From Pyruvatibacter sp. (lineage in GTDB: Bacteria > Pseudomonadota > Alphaproteobacteria > CGMCC-115125), in assembly GCF_040219635.1 (NCBI RefSeq), contig NZ_JAVJSC010000003.1, positions 940,501 through 1,004,500 of the forward strand: a DNA stretch of 64,000 nt, in the 5' to 3' direction. The notes under the pieces are model-generated. The model was not told where the DNA came from. It ran no database searches and saw only the letters and a list, made by a program, of their open reading frames with translations. The stretch's first letter is position 1. Each line of letters starts with the position of its first letter. The translations under genes and the position numbers were made by a program. Shown here piece after piece: positions 42,634 to 50,832 of the stretch.

Positions 42634-44637
42634 CTACCAGTGAATGCCGCGGGTCAACATGGCCAGCGCAACGGCTTCGTTGCTCACCTTCTGCTGTGGT
42701 TGGGCACCATCCTTCTTTGCACCCCGCGCGGCGTCTGAATCGGGGAACAGCCGATAGGTGGTGTTGAAGATCGTGTTCATCGCCTTGGGCGCGAGCGCCC
42801 ACAACACCTGTGCAAACGTGCCAAGGCGCGTGCTTACACTGGTCGGCTTTTCAACGATTGCCCGGCAAATGAGGTTGGCTGCTTCTTCCGGTGCCAGCGT
42901 GGGCACATGGTCATACATTTTGGTGGGTGCAATCATTGGTGTACGGACCAACGGCATATACACATTCGTGAAGTAAATGTTGTTATGCTGAAACTCCGGT
43001 TGCGCACACGAGGAAAAAGCCCCCAGCGCCGCCTTTGACGCTACATACGCCGAGAAACGTGGCTGGTTGGCCTGCACACCGATGGACAGCACATTGATGA
43101 TCTGCCCGCCATTCTGCTCAACCATGTGCGGCAGGAAGCCCATGATGAGGCGCAGAGCGCCGAAATAATTGAGCTGCATGGTACGCTCAAAATCGTGGAA
43201 GCGGTCATAGGACAGTGACACAGACCGCCGGATAGAGCGGCCCGCATTGTTGACCAGAATGTCCGCGCGCCCCAGATCATCAATTACGCGCTTCACGAAC
43301 TTGTCGCAGTCCTCGATTTCCGCAGCATCAAGGGTATAGGTATGAACCTCGCCCTTGCCCTTCTTTTTGAGGTGAATCTTCGTCTCGGCCAGGGTCTCCG
43401 CTGTACGTGCGGCGATGACGGTAATGGCACCTGACGCCACAAGTTTTTCAGCGACTGCAAGGCCAATACCGGATGTGGCACCGGTGACTATGACCACCTT
43501 GCCTTTGACGGCACCCGACAATGTGCGGTCCTGGAACAGGGCGGGGTCAAGGTTGCGTTCCCAGTAGTCCCACAGCACGGCTGCGTAGCTCTCCAGTGGC
43601 GGGCAGGCAATGCCTGAGCCCTTGAGCGCGGAGGCGGCGTCGCGGTTATCGAACTTGGTGGGATAGTTGATGAACTTCATGGTGGCGCGGGGGATGCCAA
43701 AATCTGCCAGCACGCCGTCTGTGATGGTGCGAACGGGCGGAAGATTTTTCACGCCGTCGCGCACAGCCTTGGGAATGAAGTTGAACAGGCCCGCGTCAAT
43801 GCGCATGGCGAACTCAGGCCCGTGGCCGGCGCGCGCAAATGTGTTGAGCACTTCACCAATGCGCATCGCGTCGGGGTTGGTCAGGTGAAAGGTTTTGCCG
43901 TTGAGGCCCGTCTTGTGGGCGATGTGGTCCATGGCGTTGGCCACATAGTCCACCGGCACAATGTTCATGTTGCCGCCTTCAATACCCACCAGCGACAGCC
44001 AGCGCGGCACCGAGTTGCGAAGACGTTGCAGCATCTTGAAAAAGAAATACGGCCCGTCGATCTTGTCGATGAAGCCGGTTTTGCTGTGTCCCACCACGAT
44101 GCCGGGGCGGTAGATACGCCACGGCAGGGTGCATTCCTCGCGCACGACCTTTTCGCTGTCGTGCTTGGTGCGGAAGTAGGGGTGCTCGTTGGGCTCCCAT
44201 TCCTCAAACATGTCCTCACGCCAGTAGCCGTTGAACAGCCCGGCGGCGGCAATGGAGCTTGTGTGGTGGAAGCACTTCGCGTTGACCGCTTCAGCAAAGG
44301 TGACCGCATTGCGTGTGCCTTCAACGTTGGCGGTCAGCTGTGTGGCGGCGTCTTCGTTGGCGATGTCATAAATCGCGGCCAGATGAAAAACGTTGCCGAT
44401 CTTGCCTTTAAGAGTGGAAATCTGCTTGGGCGATACACCAAGGCGCGCTTTGGCCAGGTCGCCGGTCACAGGAATAATCCGCTTCTCGGCGTCGCCGCCC
44501 AGGTCGTCCAGCAGCGCTTTCAGTTTGCCCTTGGAGCCTGACCGCACCAGCACATAAATCTTGCCGTTGCGGGCAAGCAGGTTTTCCAGCAGATGCCGGC
44601 CAATAAATCCGGTCGCGCCGGTCACAAAGCTGTCCAT
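42634..44637 (-). CDS. Two-domain fatty acyl-CoA reductase (Maqu_2507/FcrA-like)
   Basis: 667 residues containing two Rossmann modules. The N-terminal extended-SDR/male-sterility-type reductase has GATGFIG at 7-13, YFRTK (Y154/K158) and RIYRPGIVVGHS. The C-terminal classical SDR has TGATSGIG at 385-392, NNAGRSIRRS and YVASK. Gene length and motif order match the bacterial reductases (Marinobacter Maqu_2507, mycobacterial FcrA) that reduce fatty acyl-CoA to aldehyde or alcohol for wax esters. Conserved stretches include FRTKHDSEKVVREE and DRFHDFERTMQLNYFG. GGGGAGG precedes the ATG. No wax synthase lies in the window. Confidence 0.85.
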   Translation of the reverse strand: MDSFVTGATGFIGRHLLENLLARNGKIYVLVRSGSKGKLKALLDDLGGDAEKRIIPVTGDLAKARLGVSPKQISTLKGKIGNVFHLAAIYDIANEDAATQLTANVEGTRNAVTFAEAVNAKCFHHTSSIAAAGLFNGYWREDMFEEWEPNEHPYFRTKHDSEKVVREECTLPWRIYRPGIVVGHSKTGFIDKIDGPYFFFKMLQRLRNSVPRWLSLVGIEGGNMNIVPVDYVANAMDHIAHKTGLNGKTFHLTNPDAMRIGEVLNTFARAGHGPEFAMRIDAGLFNFIPKAVRDGVKNLPPVRTITDGVLADFGIPRATMKFINYPTKFDNRDAASALKGSGIACPPLESYAAVLWDYWERNLDPALFQDRTLSGAVKGKVVIVTGATSGIGLAVAEKLVASGAITVIAARTAETLAETKIHLKKKGKGEVHTYTLDAAEIEDCDKFVKRVIDDLGRADILVNNAGRSIRRSVSLSYDRFHDFERTMQLNYFGALRLIMGFLPHMVEQNGGQIINVLSIGVQANQPRFSAYVASKAALGAFSSCAQPEFQHNNIYFTNVYMPLVRTPMIAPTKMYDHVPTLAPEEAANLICRAIVEKPTSVSTRLGTFAQVLWALAPKAMNTIFNTTYRLFPDSDAARGAKKDGAQPQQKVSNEAVALAMLTRGIHW

Positions 44638-44671
44638 CGGACATCCTCCCCAAAGTGAAACTTTTCAAACC

Positions 44672-44695
44672 AGCGGGCTCTTTTGGTGGCCCGCT
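44672..44695 (-). terminator. Hairpin between trkH and the fatty acyl-CoA reductase gene
   Basis: AGCGGGC (44672-44678) and GCCCGCT (44689-44695) are perfect complements with a 10-base loop. Read on the minus strand after trkH it is followed by GGTTTG, a weak T-tract. Confidence 0.4.
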
Positions 44696-44765
44696 ATTGG
44701 TAGCTTGGGGAAAAGACTAGGCGAAACCAGCGCCGGGTGCAGGCAAAAAGTGGGATTTTTGAACC

Positions 44766-46223
44766 CTAAGATCGCCAAAAGATGCGCGAAAACAGGATCA
44801 GCACCGTGAACAGCTCCAATCGACCGATCAACATGCCGATGGCCATCAGCCATTTGGCCGTATCGGGAATACCGGCAAAGTTGGCGGACGGACCAACTTC
44901 AGGTCCAAGCCCTGGACCAACATTGGCAATCGAGGTGGCTGCGGACGAAAGTGCTGTGAGCGGTTCAAGCCCTGTGAACGTGAGCAGCAACGCCAACCCG
45001 CCAAAACAGGCGATGTAGAGAAAAAAGAAACTCATCACTGACGCTGAGACGCTTTGCGGAATGGCGTTGCGGTTGTAGTGCGGTACAAAAATACCGTGCG
45101 GATAAATCATCTGCCGCAAATTGCTGAGGCATGTCGCAAAAATAACCTGCACGCGGAAAATCTTGAGGCCACACGATGTGGAACCTGAGCATCCGCCGAT
45201 AAACATCAGTATAAAGAATAATGCGATCGCGAACGGTCCCCACGCGCTGTAGTTCTGGGTGGCGTAACCTGTGCCGGTCATAATGGAAATAACATTGAAG
45301 GCCGCGTACCGAACCTGCGCTTCAAGTGTTCCTTCCAGCCCGCGCGTGATCTGGTAAATAACCATGGCAACAATCGCGACACAGAGAATACCCAGAAACA
45401 CCCGCACCTGGGTGTCTGCCAGCAGCGGCTTTGCCTTGCCGCGAAACGCCTGGATATACAGAACAAACGGCAGACTGCCCGCAATCATGCCGAAGATGAT
45501 GACGTAATGAATGGCCGCATTGTCGTAAAAGCCAACCGATGCATCGCGGGTGGAATACCCGCCGGTCGCAATGGTCGTCATGGCATGGTTGATGCCGTCA
45601 AAGAAGTTCATGCCGGCAATCCATAGCGCGAACGCTGTCGCCACCGTAAAGGCCACATAAACAAACGTGATGGACCCGGCGAGGCCGGCGGCACTCGGCA
45701 GCACTTTTTCCGGCGTGTCAAATGCCTCCACCTTGAAGAGCTGCATACCGCCCACCTGCAGGATGGGCAGAATGCTGACCGCCATTACAATAATCCCGAT
45801 ACCGCCGAGCCATTGCAGCAGTGAGCGCCACAGCAACAGCCCCGGCGGCGCCGTATCCAGTCCAGAAATCACGGTGGAGCCGGTGGTGGTAAGCCCCGAC
45901 ATGCTTTCAAAAAAAGCATCGGTGTAGGACAGCTCAAGCTCGGAGAACAAGAACGGGACCGCGCCGAAGGCAACAAGCGCCAGCCACACGGCGGGCACCA
46001 GCACAAACGCCTGCTTCAGTGTCATGGTGCCGGCGCTGCCCCAGTTCATCAGGGCAAGGCTGACACCAAAAAAAGTTGTGACGATTGCCGACGCCAGAAA
46101 CACCCGCCAGTCCGGGTGGGACACTGCCGCATCATAAAGAGCAGGCAGCGCCATAGATATGCCCAGCGTGATGAGCAGAATGCCCACAACCAGCAAAATT
46201 GGCCGCGCATCAAACACGCCCAT
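44766..46223 (-). CDS. trkH: Potassium uptake protein TrkH
   Basis: 485-residue membrane protein of the Trk/Ktr family. The four selectivity-filter loops are recognisable: MSGLTTTGSTV, ATGGYSTRDAS, MTGTGYATQNYS and TSIANVGPGLGP. The glycine expected in the first filter is replaced by T in TTTGSTV, as usual for TrkH. GGCSGSTSCGLKIFRV and the C-terminal GRLELFTVLILFSRIFWR are standard. It needs cytosolic TrkA, which is not in this window. Confidence 0.93.
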   Translation of the reverse strand: MGVFDARPILLVVGILLITLGISMALPALYDAAVSHPDWRVFLASAIVTTFFGVSLALMNWGSAGTMTLKQAFVLVPAVWLALVAFGAVPFLFSELELSYTDAFFESMSGLTTTGSTVISGLDTAPPGLLLWRSLLQWLGGIGIIVMAVSILPILQVGGMQLFKVEAFDTPEKVLPSAAGLAGSITFVYVAFTVATAFALWIAGMNFFDGINHAMTTIATGGYSTRDASVGFYDNAAIHYVIIFGMIAGSLPFVLYIQAFRGKAKPLLADTQVRVFLGILCVAIVAMVIYQITRGLEGTLEAQVRYAAFNVISIMTGTGYATQNYSAWGPFAIALFFILMFIGGCSGSTSCGLKIFRVQVIFATCLSNLRQMIYPHGIFVPHYNRNAIPQSVSASVMSFFFLYIACFGGLALLLTFTGLEPLTALSSAATSIANVGPGLGPEVGPSANFAGIPDTAKWLMAIGMLIGRLELFTVLILFSRIFWRS

Positions 46224-46317
46224 GGGGCTTGTCTCCCTTGCCGGGCTCGCCGGTGAATCAATCTGCGTTACCGCAGTGTAAGGGGCAAATGGCTGATTTG
46301 GTTAGCGTCAGCGTGTT

Positions 46318-46779
46318 TTAGTTGATGCGCTTGTAGTCGTGCGGGCTGTCCAGCGAGAACGCCGGAATGACGACCTCAAAGCTGTCGCCCCCGGCCGACA
46401 CCATGCCGTAGGTCCCGCTCATGATGCCCGATGGCGTCGGCAGTGGTGCGCCTGAGGTATATTCAAAGCACTCACCCGGCTCAATGACCGGCTGTTCACC
46501 CACCACGCCGTCCCCGCGCACTTCCTGCACCCGGCCAAATGCATCCGTGATCCGCCAATAGCGATCGCGAAGCTGCACGCTTTCGCTGCCTTCGTTTTCA
46601 ATCTCCACCTCGTAGGCCCACACATAGTGGTCCTCAGAGGGTTCTGACTGGTCATCCAGATAGACGGGCCGCACGCGCACGCGAATGTTGCGGGTCAGCG
46701 CATCATAGAAGAAGTCGTCGTCAATCACGTCGCCATCCCAGTTCGCCTCGGCGAAATCCATGAATATCGGGTCTGCCAT
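46318..46779 (-). CDS. apaG: ApaG family protein
   Basis: 153 residues, with about 25 extra N-terminal residues relative to E. coli ApaG. A fibronectin-III-like beta sandwich carries the signatures DHYVWAYEVEIENEG, VQLRDRYWRITDAFGRVQEVRGDGVVGEQP, FEYTSGAPLPTPSGIMSGTYGM and the terminal FSLDSPH. Its biochemical role is unresolved; it has been linked to cobalt/magnesium efflux and to diadenosine tetraphosphate phenotypes. It starts 41 bases after metZ on the same strand, a pairing common in alphaproteobacteria. Confidence 0.92.
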   Translation of the reverse strand: MADPIFMDFAEANWDGDVIDDDFFYDALTRNIRVRVRPVYLDDQSEPSEDHYVWAYEVEIENEGSESVQLRDRYWRITDAFGRVQEVRGDGVVGEQPVIEPGECFEYTSGAPLPTPSGIMSGTYGMVSAGGDSFEVVIPAFSLDSPHDYKRIN

Positions 46780-46820
46780 AGTGTTCCGGCGTCCTTATAA
46801 AACCTTTGTGACCCGCGCGG

Positions 46821-48035
46821 TCAGGCAACATGCTCCAGCGCGAGGCCAATGTCATCTGTCAGGTCTGCGGCATCTTCAAGGCCGACCGAAAGCCGCAGCA
46901 TGGCATCTGTTATGCCAAGTTCCGCACGGGCTTCGGGTGCTAACCGCTGGTGAGTGGTGGTGGCGGGGTGCGTGATGAGGCTTTTAGCATCCCCAAGGTT
47001 GTTGCTGATCTTGATAACGCCAAGATGGTTAGCAAGGGAAAACGCCGCCGCTTTGCCGCCGTTCACCTCAAAGGCAATCATGTTGCCGGGCATGTCCATC
47101 TGCGCATTTGCCAGATTATGCTGAGGGTGGTCTGCGCGGCCGGGATAAATCACGCGCGAAATCTTCTCATGCTGACCCAGAAAGTCAGCAACGTGAATGG
47201 CGTTTTCACAGTGGCGGCGCACACGCAAATCCAGCGTCTCCAGGCTCTTAAGCATGACCCATGCGTTGAACGGACTCAACGCTGGCCCGGTCTGCCGCAA
47301 GAAGTTTGCCAGATGGTCAGTCACAAACTGGTCTGACCCCAGAACCACGCCGCCCAGGCATCGGCCCTGACCGTCAATATGTTTGGTGGCTGAATAAACC
47401 ACCACATCTGCGCCAAACTCCAAGGGTTTTTGCAGGACCGGGGTGGCAAACACATTGTCCACCACCAGCCGTGCCCCGGCGTCGTGCGCTATGTCGGCCA
47501 CTGCCCGCAGGTCGATGATGTCCAAAGTGGGATTTGTGGGTGTTTCGAGAAAGAACACTTTGGTGTTGGGCCGGCGCGCTGCGCGCCACTGTTCAAGATC
47601 ACACCCGTCCACCAGCGTGCTTTCAATGCCAAAGCGCGGCAGCAGCTCTTCCACGATGTAGCGGCAGGAGCCGAACAGCGCCCGTGCGGCCACCACATGG
47701 TCCCCGGCATTGAGCTGGCACAGCATCGAGGCTGTTACGGCGGCCATGCCCGTTGCCGTCGCGCGGGCCGCCTCAGCGCCTTCAAGCGCAATCATCCGCT
47801 CTTCAAACATCCGCACTGTGGGGTTTGAAAAGCGGGAATAGATAAAGCCATCATTTTCGCCCTTGAAGCGGGCTTCGGCCTGTTCGGCGGTGTCATAGAC
47901 ATAGCCTGAGGTCAAAAACATGGCTTCAGACGTTTCGCCAAACTCTGAACGCTGGGTGCCACCATGCACCATCTGCGTCTGGGCGCGCAGTACGCGCTCC
48001 TTGCCGGATGATCTTGGTGGTTTCTGATCGCCCAT
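46821..48035 (-). CDS. metZ: O-succinylhomoserine sulfhydrylase
   Basis: 404 residues from the ATG at 48035 (GGGAG upstream). This PLP enzyme of methionine synthesis makes homocysteine from O-succinylhomoserine and sulfide. Cys/Met-metabolism family motifs: MVHGGTQRSEFGETSEAMFLTSGY, YSRFSNPTVRMFEERMIALEG, FLETPTNPTLDIIDL, and PLP-lysine SATKHIDGQGR. The SAM-II riboswitch and terminator immediately upstream confirm a methionine role. Confidence 0.92.
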   Translation of the reverse strand: MGDQKPPRSSGKERVLRAQTQMVHGGTQRSEFGETSEAMFLTSGYVYDTAEQAEARFKGENDGFIYSRFSNPTVRMFEERMIALEGAEAARATATGMAAVTASMLCQLNAGDHVVAARALFGSCRYIVEELLPRFGIESTLVDGCDLEQWRAARRPNTKVFFLETPTNPTLDIIDLRAVADIAHDAGARLVVDNVFATPVLQKPLEFGADVVVYSATKHIDGQGRCLGGVVLGSDQFVTDHLANFLRQTGPALSPFNAWVMLKSLETLDLRVRRHCENAIHVADFLGQHEKISRVIYPGRADHPQHNLANAQMDMPGNMIAFEVNGGKAAAFSLANHLGVIKISNNLGDAKSLITHPATTTHQRLAPEARAELGITDAMLRLSVGLEDAADLTDDIGLALEHVA

Positions 48036-48061
48036 ACGGACATCTCCCTCGTCAGGTGCCC

Positions 48062-48129
48062 AAAATAAAACCCGGCCTGTTTCCCCGGCTGGCGCATCTG
48101 CCAGTCTGAAGGAACACAAAAGGCCGGGG
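48062..48129 (-). terminator. Terminator between the SAM-II aptamer and metZ
   Basis: On the minus strand CCCCGGCC (48129-48122) can pair with GGCCGGG (48077-48071), followed by TTTTATTTT (48070-48062). A smaller CTGGC/GCCAG hairpin lies within. It sits 13 bases after the aptamer and 26 before the metZ ATG, so it can act as the expression platform. Confidence 0.65.
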
Positions 48130-48142
48130 CGCACCCGTCCGA

Positions 48143-48197
48143 CCTTTTAGCGCTGTTGTTTAACGTGGCCGCAAGCCGGTCGGCTCAAATCACCACG
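48143..48197 (-). ncRNA. SAM-II riboswitch upstream of metZ
   Basis: Read 5'-3' on the minus strand: P1 strand CGTGG (48197-48193), TGATTTG, then ACCGGCTTGCGG, the closing CCACG (48168-48164), TTAAACAA and GCTAAAAGG (48151-48143). P1 complementarity, the TGATTTG segment, CCACGTTAAA and the 3' GCTAAA pseudoknot strand match the compact alphaproteobacterial SAM-II (metA motif) aptamer, here about 55 nt. S-adenosylmethionine binding should switch metZ off. Confidence 0.88.
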
Positions 48198-48346
48198 GTT
48201 TTCTGTGAAACCGCCCGATAGCGTGTTTCGTCAGAACGGCGGCACAAATACGCCTGATCCCAACGCCGGTCAAGCTGGCGTGTCGCAGCGTGAATCGGGC
48301 TATGGTAGGACCACCACCACAGCAAACTGAAGTAAGCACACCGCAG

Positions 48347-49501
48347 ATGAGTGCCGCCCCCCAAACCGACCCGACCGTTAGTCCTCGCCCCGGCATTCTG
48401 CCGGCAGACGAAATCCGCGGATTATGGGACGCTGGCGTTATCTTTGCGCAAAGCCCGCCCGCAGAAAATCAGATACAGCCGGCCAGCATTGATCTGCGGC
48501 TTGGCGAAACGGCCTATCGCGTGCGCGCCAGTTTTCTGCCCGGCCCCGGCCAGCCTGTGGCCACAAAGCTCGAAAGCCTGAAGCTGCACGAGATTGATCT
48601 GCGCAACGGGGCGGTTCTTGAAACCGGGTGCGTCTATCTTGTGCCGCTGCTTGAGAAACTTGCATTGCCCCAAGACCTTGCAGCTGCCGCCAACCCCAAG
48701 AGTTCTACCGGGCGTCTGGATGTGTTTACCCGCGTCATTACAGATGGCGCGCGTGAGTTTGACCAGATTGCACCGGGCTATCACGGCACGCTCTATGCTG
48801 AAATCAGCCCGCGGACGTTTTCCATCCTCGTGCGCACCGGCTCACGACTGTCGCAGCTTCGGCTTCGGCGTGGCAATGTCGGGGTATCCGCCGCTGACAT
48901 GCTGACACTTCAGGCAGAGACAGGTCTTGTTCTGGGTGGCGGTTCCGGCGACGACGAGATGATGAATGACGCGCGCGGTATAACGCTGAGCGTTGATCTG
49001 CGCGGCGAAGCGGGTACCGGCCTCATCGGCTACCGCGCCAAACGGCATTCCGGCCTGATAGATGTGGACCGCACCAACGCCTATGATGCGCTTGATTTCT
49101 GGGACCCTGTCACTGTGCGTGGTGATGCACGCATTATTCTGGACCCGGACGAGTTTTATATTCTGGCCAGCCGCGAAGCTGTGCAGATACCCCCTGATTA
49201 TGCCGCGGAAATGGTGCCATACGACCCGCTGGTAGGTGAGTTCCGCGTACATTACGCAGGCTTCTTTGACCCTGGCTTCGGAGCCGCAGAAGCAAACGGC
49301 GCTGGCGCACGCGCCGTGCTCGAAGTGCGCAGCCATGAAGTGCCGTTTATTCTGGAACACGGCCAGATCATCGGTCGTCTTGTGTATGAGCACATGGCCT
49401 CCCGGCCTGGCGAACTGTATGGCCAGTCGCTTGGCTCCAATTACCAGCGACAGGGCCTTAAACTGTCGAAGCATTTCAAGTCGCAGGAGCGCGCGGGGTG
49501 A
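48347..49501 (+). CDS. 2'-Deoxycytidine 5'-triphosphate deaminase, long form
   Basis: 384 residues from the ATG at 48347; an upstream in-frame opening at 48290 exists. Two dCTP-deaminase/dUTPase-like folds lie in tandem. The first has QPASIDLRLGETAYRVRASFL, KSSTGRLDVFTRVITDGAREFDQIAPGYHGTLYAEISP; the second includes IILDPDEFYILASREAVQIPPDYAAEMVPYDP, VHYAGFFDPGFG and FILEHGQIIGRLVYEHMA. The duplicated version (about 370 residues) is typical of alphaproteobacteria, against about 193 residues for E. coli Dcd. It supplies dUTP for dTMP synthesis. Its stop overlaps the lrgA start. Confidence 0.85.
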   Translation: MSAAPQTDPTVSPRPGILPADEIRGLWDAGVIFAQSPPAENQIQPASIDLRLGETAYRVRASFLPGPGQPVATKLESLKLHEIDLRNGAVLETGCVYLVPLLEKLALPQDLAAAANPKSSTGRLDVFTRVITDGAREFDQIAPGYHGTLYAEISPRTFSILVRTGSRLSQLRLRRGNVGVSAADMLTLQAETGLVLGGGSGDDEMMNDARGITLSVDLRGEAGTGLIGYRAKRHSGLIDVDRTNAYDALDFWDPVTVRGDARIILDPDEFYILASREAVQIPPDYAAEMVPYDPLVGEFRVHYAGFFDPGFGAAEANGAGARAVLEVRSHEVPFILEHGQIIGRLVYEHMASRPGELYGQSLGSNYQRQGLKLSKHFKSQERAG

Positions 49502-49869
49502 CACGGTTTGTGTTGGCTCTGGTGGGCGGCGCGCTGGCGCTTGTGGCGGCGCAGACCATCGGCACCGCCTTGGTGCAGGGCCTGGGTATCCCGGTGCCCG
49601 GTGCGGTGGCAGGGCTGGTGCTGATGCTGGCGGCGCTGACATTTGCAGGCAGTGTGCCGCAGGGGCTGGGCACACTTGCCGACGTGCTGCTGCGACATCT
49701 CAACCTGTTTTTTGTGCCTGCGGGCGTCGGCCTCATGGCACATCTGGCTTTGCTCGCGCGCGACGGCGGCGCATTGCTGGTGGCTATCAGTGTGAGCACA
49801 CTTGCAGGCCTTGTTGTGGCTGGCGCGGTATTTGTCTGGGCGCGCAGACGGCAGGAGCGTGCATCGTGA
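49498..49869 (+). CDS. lrgA: CidA/LrgA family protein
   Basis: 123 residues with four membrane helices starting at a GTG that overlaps the upstream stop (GTGA). VQGLGIPVPGAVAGLVLMLAAL and LRHLNLFFVPAGVGLMAHLALL match the holin-like CidA/LrgA fold. The protein works with LrgB, encoded immediately downstream with another GTGA overlap, in murein-hydrolase control or export of small metabolites such as pyruvate; the role here is not shown. Confidence 0.85.
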   Translation: MTRFVLALVGGALALVAAQTIGTALVQGLGIPVPGAVAGLVLMLAALTFAGSVPQGLGTLADVLLRHLNLFFVPAGVGLMAHLALLARDGGALLVAISVSTLAGLVVAGAVFVWARRRQERAS

Positions 49870-50549
49870 GCGCGCTTCTATGGCTCGGTGCGACGGTGCT
49901 GGCATATCTGGCCGCGCTCATATTTGCCCGCCGGGTCAACGCCCACCCGCTCGCCAACCCGGTATTGATTGCATCACTGCTCGTCATTGCGTCCATGCTT
50001 GCGACAGATACAGGCATTGGCCCCTACATGGACGGTGGGCAATGGCTTTTGTTTTTACTAGGCCCGGCGACGGTGGCTCTCGCCGTACCCTTGTTTCGCA
50101 ACTGGTCCGGGGTGCGTCGCGCTGCGGGGCCGTTGTTTCTGGCGATCAGCGCCGGGTCGCTGACGGCTGTAGCAACCGCTCTTGCCACGGCCTGGGCATT
50201 GGGCGCTGAAATACCCACGCTGCTGTCTTTGGCTCCAAAGTCGGTGACCACGCCCATTGCCATGGGCATTGCACACAGTACCGGTGGCCTGCAATCGCTG
50301 GCCGCGGCCATCGTGATTGTCACAGGCATCATCGGCGCTGTGATCGGGCCATGGCTCCTTAACCGGCTTGGTATCAGGGATCCGCAGGCGCAGGGGGTAG
50401 CGCTTGGAACTGCGGCGCACGGCATCGGCACGGCCCGCGCCTTCCAGCAGAGCGAAGAAAGCGGCACGTTCTCCGGCGTTGCGATGGGCGTCAACGGCAT
50501 TGCCACCGCACTGGTGCTGCCGTGGCTGCTGATCTGGCTATTCGGCTGA
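49866..50549 (+). CDS. lrgB: CidB/LrgB family protein
   Basis: 227 residues starting at the GTG at 49866, overlapping lrgA by four bases. Six to seven membrane helices; family signatures include NPVLIASLLVIASMLAT, LLFLLGPATVALAVPLFRNW, SLAPKSVTTPIAMGIAHSTGG and GTAAHGIGTARAF. The frame is open far upstream inside the dcd gene, but conserved sequence begins only here. It forms the LrgAB pair. Confidence 0.9.
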   Translation: MSALLWLGATVLAYLAALIFARRVNAHPLANPVLIASLLVIASMLATDTGIGPYMDGGQWLLFLLGPATVALAVPLFRNWSGVRRAAGPLFLAISAGSLTAVATALATAWALGAEIPTLLSLAPKSVTTPIAMGIAHSTGGLQSLAAAIVIVTGIIGAVIGPWLLNRLGIRDPQAQGVALGTAAHGIGTARAFQQSEESGTFSGVAMGVNGIATALVLPWLLIWLFG

Positions 50550-50619
50550 TCGCGCTTGTCATCCGCCTCCTGCCTGGACTAACGTCCGGCTCCCACACGT
50601 CATGCGTTGCGGGCAGTCC

Positions 50620-50693
50620 GCGGGTGTAGCTCAATGGAAGAGCAGCAGCTTCCCAAGCTGACGACGAGAGTTCGATTCTCTTCACCCGCTCCA
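50620..50693 (+). tRNA. tRNA-Gly(CCC)
   Basis: GCGGGTG (50620-50626) pairs with CACCCGC (50683-50689); D-arm GCTC/GAGC; anticodon loop TTCCCAA with CCC at 50652-50654; T-arm GAGAG TTCGATT CTCTT; encoded CCA at 50691-50693. The top anticodon pair is G-A, as in other alphaproteobacterial tRNA-Gly(CCC). Confidence 0.95.
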
Positions 50694-50832
50694 GCGCATG
50701 TAGGGCAGCCTCGGCATCGCCCGCAAATTACCTCCCTATCGCCACATTCCGTACAGCGCCCGGCCACAAAGCGTTGGCACGGTCGCGGGCATTGCTCGCT
50801 GCTTCCGGCGTGGCAGGGGAGGAACACACACA

